From Ignavibacteria bacterium (GTDB lineage Bacteria; Bacteroidota; Ignavibacteria; Kapaibacteriales; UBA4661): a DNA stretch of 46,919 bases. The position numbers were made by a program, and so were the translations under genes. Where the stretch lies: positions 1-46,919 of the forward strand of contig JACVZY010000048.1 of NCBI GenBank assembly GCA_014654705.1, given 5' to 3'. Below, one piece after another: positions 10,101 to 19,100 of the stretch; position 1 is the stretch's first letter; each line of letters begins with the position of its first letter. The notes under the pieces were generated by a model. That model was given only the letters and a program-made list of their open reading frames with translations, made no database searches and had not been told where the DNA came from.

Positions 10101-13100
10101 CGACGGGCGCACCGGACACACTGACACTCAAAGGCACGAACTTTATTACAGGAGTAAAGGTACTCTATAACGGCACGGCGCTTGCTGCCGCATCGGTCAC
10201 GGTTGTGAATGACTCTACGCTCCGCGTTCTCATTCCAACGCTGCCGCTTGCCGTAACGACGCACACGCTTGCCGTGCAACAACCATCCGTCATCACAGGC
10301 GGAGAAACCTTTGGTGGTGGCGCGTCTCAGACGCTGCCCCTAAGCATCGTGTTTCCCGTTCCCACGCTCACGAGTCTTAGTCCCGCAAGCACCGCGGCAA
10401 CACTCAATCCAAACGCAGCGCTCAATCATTGGACACTCACCGTACGCGGAACCTTGTTTGCGAATAATGCCGTTGTTCTCTGGAATGGGCAAACACTCAC
10501 AACAAGCGTTGTTAATAGTACCACGCTCCGCGCAATCGTACCGAATACGTTGGCACACGATAGCGGCACGGTTGCTATTCGCGTCAAGAGCAATGTGCCG
10601 TCTGCTCAAGGCGGCGGCACAAGTGCCGACAGTCTTGCGCTTGGTTTATATTATCCCGTGCCTGTCTTAACAGGTATTGCGCCCGACTTTACAACGGCGG
10701 CAACGCTGACGCGCTTGACGCTCACGGGTACAAACTTTGCCCCCGGCTCCGGTGTGCAGCTTGCGGCAACATTTTTGCCTGCGGTGATGTTGGGCGATGT
10801 ACAAGTTATCAGTCCGACGGAACTCCAAGCGAGTATTCCTGCCTCCTTGCTTGGTACACGCGGCACGTACTCCGTCCGCGTCATGAGTCCACCGACTGCC
10901 TCCGCACAAGGCGGCGGACAGTCCGCCGCCAAAACACTCACTGCTGTTAATCCCGCTCCTGTGCTGACAGCACTTCTGCCCAATACCACAACCGCAAGCG
11001 GCAAGCCGTGGACGCTAACACTCGTGGGGCGCAGCTTCACCGCTACCTCCCAAGTGCGCTATAATGGTGTGCTGCAAAGTGTGGTCAATACCGACTTTAT
11101 CCCAAATGTACAAGCAGACACGCTCCGCGTGAAACTTCCTGCTGTTCCCGTGAATGATACGACGTTCTTCCTGAGCGTGTTTAATCCGCCAAGCACGGTC
11201 AACGGTCAATCGTCGGGCGGTGGCGAATCCGATACGCTGCGTTTGACAATTGGTTTACCATCTCCTACGATTACGAGTATCAGTCCAACGACCACAACGG
11301 CAACCCTTGGCGACCGCGTTCGAGTCTGGACATTGACCATCAATGGAACGTTTTTTGATAATACCGCAAAAGTGTTTGTCAGTGGCGTAGAAGTGCCCTC
11401 GGAGTTTGTTGCCGCGACACGCCTGCGTGTGGTGCTGCCGGACTCCATGCAGTTCTACCAAGCGCGGCGCACGGTGCAGGTGAAGAACACGCCGACGCTC
11501 ACCTCGAATATCGTCAACCTCACCGTGCAGAATCCCGCACCGGTGCTGACGGCAATTGCACCAAGCAGCATTCTTGCCGGACGGGACACGACGATTGTTT
11601 TGACGGGCGACCGCTTTGCGCCGAATAGCACCGTGCGTCTGACCTACGGCACAACCAACACCTTCCTTACGCCGACGCTCCGCGATAGCGTCATCGGACT
11701 TACCGTCACCGTGCCGGGCGCACTCACACGCACGAAAGGCGCGTACACGCTCCGCGTCAGCAATCCTGCGCTTACCCCAACGATGGTTCCGCCGGATACG
11801 GTGCTCTTGGGCGGTGGACTCTCTGCCGCACAAACCCTCACCGTGAACGCCGGAGGCGCGACATCGGTTGAGTACATCGGAGTGGACACACTCCTCTATG
11901 CGGGCGATAGACTCTGGTTCTTTACGCTGCGGTTCCGTGATGCCGTGGGCAATCTCGTGGATAATGATCCGGTGACGCTCACCTATACCAACATTGATAC
12001 AGCAAGCACCAATGGTGCGAGTATTACAGGCACATTCCCGATGACTCGCACCAGTCTGGGCAACTACCGTGCCGATACGCTGCGGTTCCCGGTCGCAGGC
12101 GTGTATGCGCTGACGGTGGACACGGCACAAACAGGCGCACTTACTGTCATCGGTGCAAACCGCTTTACTGTTCTTACCCGCCCCGCCGTCCGTGTAGAAA
12201 TGACAGGACTCAAAGAAACACTCAGCGCCGGAGAGACCCAGCACGTACAGGTGCGGTATTACGATAACCAAAACAATCTCACCGATAACAGTGTCCGCCC
12301 TGTTATTGTCACGGCTCCGTTATCTGGTGGTTACCGTTATGTGCTGGGTTATACCCGCATGAGCACTGGCGTGTATGACATGGAAACGGTACGCTACACG
12401 ACGAGCGGTAACTATACCATCTCCTTTACGGGCATTGATACCCTCAACATCACGGGGAATGGTGTGCCGTACAACCGACGCTTTACCGTGCAAACCAACC
12501 CCGCCGCCAGTGTTCGTTTTACCAATGTGAACCCGTTCTTGACGGCTGGCAACGCACAAAACCGCTTTACCGCCGCGTTCCGTGATACCTTTGGCAATCT
12601 CACCGATGCGCTCACCACCGAGCAACTGGTCGTGCAGTACAGCAATAGCACGACGGCGAGTGTTGGTGATAGTATTGTTACTGGCTCTATCACGCTCTCG
12701 CGTCTCAGCCTTGGCACGTATCAAGCTGACGTTGCCGAACGGTTCCCTGTTGTCGGGTCGTATATCTTGAGCGTGCTAGGCATCAACTCGACAAGCGGAA
12801 CGGCAGCGTTCCGTGTGCAGCCGGCAGGCGACGCACGTGTGGAATTTGCCGGAGTCCGGGATACGCTTGTGGCAGGCGATAGTCTTACATCTGTTACCCT
12901 CAAGTATTGGGATGTGAACGGTAATCTGACCGACAACAATCTTGGTGACATTATCCTCACCAAACGCACAGCACCCACGTTCCCCGCACGAATGGCAAAA
13001 ACACGCATCTCGACAGGCGTGTATGCTGTGCAGACTACCCAAGCGACGGTAGCAGGTGCTTATGACCTGACGGTTCTTGGCATCAGTGCCGCCAACACGG

Positions 13101-16100
13101 GCGGTAATAGAAACGTCGTTGTTGTGCCTGCGCCTGTGACCAATGTGGATTTTGTTATTACCACAACCGCCATGACCCGCACCGGAGCGCGAGCCTCCAT
13201 CACCGCCACCTACCACGACCGCTTTGGGAATCTTGCCGACTTCGCCGGAGACTTGACCCTCAGCAATAGCGAATATGCGTCCGTGGCAACCGTGAGTATG
13301 ACGCGCAGCCGATTGGGTGTCTATACGGGAGCCATTGTGCTTTATGCTCCGGGTAGCTACGCTGTGCAAATCGCAGGTAATAGCGCCAATATCACCATCG
13401 GTGGCACGGAAGCCTTTGCCCTAGAGCCAGGTCCTGCCGTCAGAGCAGACTTCCAAAATGTTCTGCCCGCAATCACGGCGGGTGGGCTACAATCCGCGTT
13501 CACCGTTCTGTTACGCGACCGCAGGGGTAGCCCCACCGATGTCTGGAATGGTGCGATGGCGTTTGATGCGCCCGCTAGTGGCGTGACGGGAACGTTGTCA
13601 TACGATTGGGACAATGGCAATCCTGCGATGTACGGCATAATCACTGCTACGCCAACCACGTTCACGAAGTCCGGCGCATACACCCTGAGTCTAAACGGCG
13701 GTATCACACAGCACGTTGGAACACGCACGTTTGCTGTTGCATCTGCTCCGGCACAAACCGCCTATATCCTGACCACGCCCCCGAATGCGACCGTGACGGC
13801 GGGCGGTACGGTGAGCGTCCGTGTCCGCTTTACCGATAGTTTTGGCAATCTTGCACCTGTGACGAGCACGATAATGTTGCAGCAAAGCGGTACAACCCTT
13901 GCCACCGTCCAGCTTGCCGCCACCGGAATCAAAGGCGAATATACCGCAGCGTTCCGTCCGGCAACCTCCGGGACGTTGACCTTTGCACTCGAAACACCTG
14001 TAACGCAATCAGCGCTTATGCTCGCAGGAACAACCGCTATCACCGTTCTGCCGACTACCGATTACCGCGTGGAACTAACAGGCGTGAAAACGCAAATGGT
14101 AGCGGGCGAAACACAAAACCCGTTCACTATCACGTACCGTGACCGCTATGGTAATCTCACCGACTCTACCGTTGGAGCCGTTATCATGCGCCTTGTCGGG
14201 GGTACGGAACGCGATACGCTCCAAATGTTGCGCCTCGCTAAAGGTGAATACCGCGCCGAAGCGCTGACCGTAACGAAAGTAGGAACCTACCTTATCACCA
14301 TTAGTGGCATTAGCGCACTCAATATCACGGGCGATAGCGCGTTTGTGGTCACGCCGGATGTGGCAGCACAAGCGGTGTTCCAGAATGTGCCGACCGCTAT
14401 CAATGTGAATGCGAATTTGCCCGCGTTTACCGTGCGGTATCGTGACCGCTTTGATAATCCCGTGGATTACAACGGCACGGTTGGGTTTACCAATAGCGCC
14501 AGTCCGTTTGTGCAAGCGGGATTAACACCGCTCAATGCGCAGGCTATCCCTGTGACGCGGACGGCTCTTGCCGTCTCCACGGCAACGCTTACGCCTGTTG
14601 CTGTGGCAGGTGACTACGCGCTCACCGTGCAGGGATTGACGACACTCACGGGAACGACCGCGTTCACCGTGCGTCCACTGGCAGCTGCCAGTGCCGAAAT
14701 CCGTAACGTGCAGGAGCGCGTGAGCGCGGGCGATAGTTTGCCGCCGTTTATTGTCCTCTACCGCGATAAAGCGGGCAACGTCACGGAATACAACCGTAAC
14801 ATCACGCTGACCCGCGTGGGAACAACCGCCAGTCTGACCGTGCCGATGAAGCGCATTGCTATCGGAGTCTCGACGGCAAGCGTGGCAACCGAACTGGTTA
14901 CGCCCGGAACGTATCGTTTGACGGTGCCGGGGCTAACGACGGTCTCCGGCGCGACGACGGTGGTGGTGGTGAGTACCAATGCTGTCAGTAAGGTGGATTT
15001 TTGGGGTGTCACGCCGACGCTGACGGCGGGAACGACACAGGCGGGCGTTACGCTCTACTTCCGCAATGCACAAGATGACCTTACCGATTACGACGGAACG
15101 CTACGGTACAAAACCAGTGATGGCGTAACCAGTGGCACGATTGCGCTCACGCGCCAAGAGCTTGGTATCTATACCGCAGAAGCACAAACCTTTATCCGTG
15201 CCGGAAATTATACCCTTACCACCGATGGTATTGCGACTACCACCGGAACGAGGAGTTTTGTGGTTGGAGCGGATAGTCTGTTCAAAGCAACGTTTATTGG
15301 GGTGACGAATGCTAGTTTTGTGGGGCAAAATATCGCACCATTTACCATTGCACTAAAAGATAGATTTGATAATACTCTGCTCCTCTCACGACCAGTACAG
15401 TATTTTGAAGAAGGTAGTGCTATCGGTAGCACAGTGGCAACACAAACTTCTACCAATGGAACAATGCGTGTTTCAGAATTACGATTCCCTCATCCGGGAA
15501 CTTATACGCTAAGTGTGAGTGATGTAGCAAACATTACAGGTAATCGAATAATTGTTGCCAATTACGGACAACCTACTATTACCAGCATTACCCCACCAGA
15601 AATCCCGATTGCTTCAACAACAACATTCCGTATTACTGGTGTTAATTTTACGCCGATTTCGCTGGTATTTTTCCGCAATCAGCCTTTGATAACCCGATTT
15701 ATTGACTATAATACACTTGAGGCTATTTTGCCTGAATCACTTTCTACTGTAGGAACAAATGATTCTCTGTATGTAAGTAACTACACTCCTCAAGTTGAGT
15801 TTGTATCAGAAAAAGTTGGAATGAAAGGCTCTCAACTAAATGCAGTATTTTTTGATAACCTATTGATTGACTCTGATGATAATTTTGAAGGAAAGGTGGT
15901 TACATTAAACACAATAGCAGGTTGTGCCGAAAAAAATAAAATCCGTTTTACGATAAATAATACACAAACTCCCTGCTTCGCCGCTCAAAGTTTTGAGTAT
16001 CCTGTGACACTTGTCGATGGAAATCAAAAAAATACGATAATCTGGCCAGTAACCGTAAAATTTATCATTCCTGCTTCTGACTTAAAAACCAAGTTCCGAT

Positions 16101-19100
16101 GTGTTGGTGCAGGGAGGCAAGAAGTTGAAATTATTCCGGGAGACGAATGCAGTGGTAATTTAGCAGGAGCTACAAAATTTACAGTTGTAGTAAGAAATCC
16201 TCAGCCCAAGATTACGAATATTAGCCTAGATTACGGTAACAACTTTGATAGCCTAACAAGTGGAAGGGTCATCCCACTTGATATAGTTAATGTTTTACGC
16301 TCACAAGGCAGCTATTTGGCTGTGATAAAACTTAAAGGAACCGGTTTTGTGTATCCTGATTTGTATAGTAAAATTACCGTTAGTTCATCGGATGTTAGCA
16401 ATAACTCACCAGCTATTCAAGCTATCAATACGAGGCTAGATGACCCAAGTAATAGACGGTTAGATAATTTGAGTGGAACAGCACTTACTGTTGGAATTTC
16501 TCTTGTGGAATTCGCCGAATTATTGCGTGAGGCACAAGCAAACAATAAAAGTATTGTGCGTCTTAAAATAAAAGTACGTAATATTATTCATGAAGATGCC
16601 GTCGGCTCAATTTTTGACATTTTCGGTAACGTTATTGAAAAATCTTCGGAAGTTGACTTAAATGTGTCCAGTAGCGGACCTTTTATTTATTCCGTACGGA
16701 ACAACAGTAGCCAAGAAACTGACCAACATCCTAACTTTTTTGTAGGCGAGTCCGGTCAACAGTGCAAAATATATGGGTTAAACCTCTTAGATACAGAAAT
16801 TCGACTTGATGGTAATATTATCCCTAAATCTAGCCTTACTTACCAAAGTGATGTAACGCTTCCCGGCACTTCCCTTAAATGTGAAACTATTACTTTCACT
16901 CTGCCAAGTCAGTTAATTACCTCAGCCCGCTCTATTGGTGGTAGAGATGTGTTCTATGTGCGAAAAGTCAATAACTCTCTTGAACGCTCCTTGAGTGATT
17001 TATTCATCAATATTGTTCATAAGAAACCCGTTATCAGCACTTGGAATGCAGGTTCTCCATTTGCATATAATAATATCTCGGCACAGCTTCAAGGTTCAAA
17101 CTTTGCAAATGCTTCGACTGCACCTACAAGTGTACAATTCAATAACAATCTTGTACCAATACAAGTTTTTAACTCTAATAACCTTAGCGCAACTATTTCT
17201 AAACTGCTTGTCAGAGCCGGTACTAATACTCTCAAGGTTATTAATCCTCCTATATTAGGAACGCTGTTCACGAATAACCTTACTTACCAATCGCGAAATC
17301 CACAATCCATCGGTGGAGGCGATACAACCATAATTGTTACGGCACAAGGTATCCAGCCGAGTAACGCACGTATTCTCAAACCCGAAAAAGTCATTTATTA
17401 CGGCAATCAAGAGAACCCTTACGATACGGTCTTTTCTTTTGCCGGAACAAATCTTTACTTTGAATCAAGGGTATTATACAACGGTTCACAAACTGATACT
17501 TGCGCCCATAATCCTACAACGGATAATAGGCTCGGTCCAAACACAAACACTGTTCTCAGTCCCAAAATCAATATTCAAGCAGCAGGATCGGATACTCTTC
17601 GGATAGTCAATCCTGACGGGCGCGGTGGTTGGCTACAATCGAACCCAATGCCATTTAGAGCATATGATGCAGCACAACTACCCAAAGCAGATAGCGCTTC
17701 GCCAAGACAACTACGACCTGCTTCAGCACCAAACGGATTTACGATATATGGTGTACGATTTGATAATCAAACCTTAGTGCGCTGTACGTTCTTCCCTCTT
17801 TCCGGTAGCCCGACGGCAGCCGATACGGTCGTCGTTGCACAAGACATTCGAGCAAATTCATCACCGACACAAATTTTTGTTCGACCACCGTCCGCGTTTG
17901 TCAATAGAGAAGGTATTCTTTCCTTCCAAGCACTCCACCCCGATACGGTTGGTGTGAAGGAGTATGCGCGAGTACATATCACTAATAGATTTCCCGTTAT
18001 TGAAAGCATTTCCGTAGAGTATGAGCAAAGAATACTCACTCCGCCCGCGATTTGCATATTCAATATCAACTGTACACCGACCGTTAGCTACGTCCCGGGC
18101 GGAAAAAGCGATACCGTGTATGCTGGTACAGGCGGTGAAAATAATCGTCAGCGCCGATTTATTATCAAGGGTCGGAATTTCAAATATAGTCTAAATGAGG
18201 ATTTGAAACTCCTTATTCCCAATCGGAAATCACAAATTATCTTTAATGGTCAGCCCTTACCTTTAGAGCAACACGAGGTTTTGTCGGATACAGAAATCGG
18301 CATTGGTTTCCCCTCCGATGTTCCCAATGATAAATTTTTAACGTTTGCGCCCGGGCAACACTCATTTAGCATGACCAATGAAGAGGGCTTACAAACTGAA
18401 TCTGTAACGAAAAAAAGGATTCTGTCACCGAAGCCAAGTATCAACGAACTCCGCGTTTTACCGAATCGTGTACTGATACCAAATAGTCTCAACAGCACAG
18501 CAGAAATACCGCTCGGCTACCGCGACTCGCTCCGTGTACGTGTGTATAGTGGCGGTGATCAAGCACCAAAAGCAAAGAATTTTGTCAAAGGTACGCGGAT
18601 AAGCGTGAACAGCCTTCCCGATAATGGTCTGGAAACGACATTCCTCGAAAACGGCACTGGTGATGATAAATATGCTCTTGATGTTAGCATACCTGCTATC
18701 TACTTGAGCGCATATTATATCAACTCCCTCGTGGTACGCAATCCGGCTACGAGTGGCAGTGATGGTGGAAATTCTGCTTCCTACTATTTCCGCACAAGAA
18801 TTACTTACCCGCTCATTAGGTTGGATTCGATTTCTCCTTCCAAAATCCCCGTTGGTGAAACCGAAACGCTTATTACTATTCGCGGAGCGAACTTCACGCC
18901 TAACACTGCGGTACGGGTACGACGTTTTGATAGTCTCCGAACCGGAAAAGATGGCAGCACAAGCCCTGCGTTCAGCGAAGAAATCTTGCCCGTTGTTCTG
19001 CCACGAATTGATTCCACAGGAATTGTTGTACGCCTCCGTGCCGGATGGCGCGACCGTATTGGCGTAGATACACTTTTTGTCTATAATCCGGGTAATTTGC

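Noticed and set aside
4423-15456. Long minus-strand frames opposite the giant gene
   Set aside because: They are shadows produced by the repetitive GC-rich coding strand; Val/Arg/Cys-rich products without starts or motifs.
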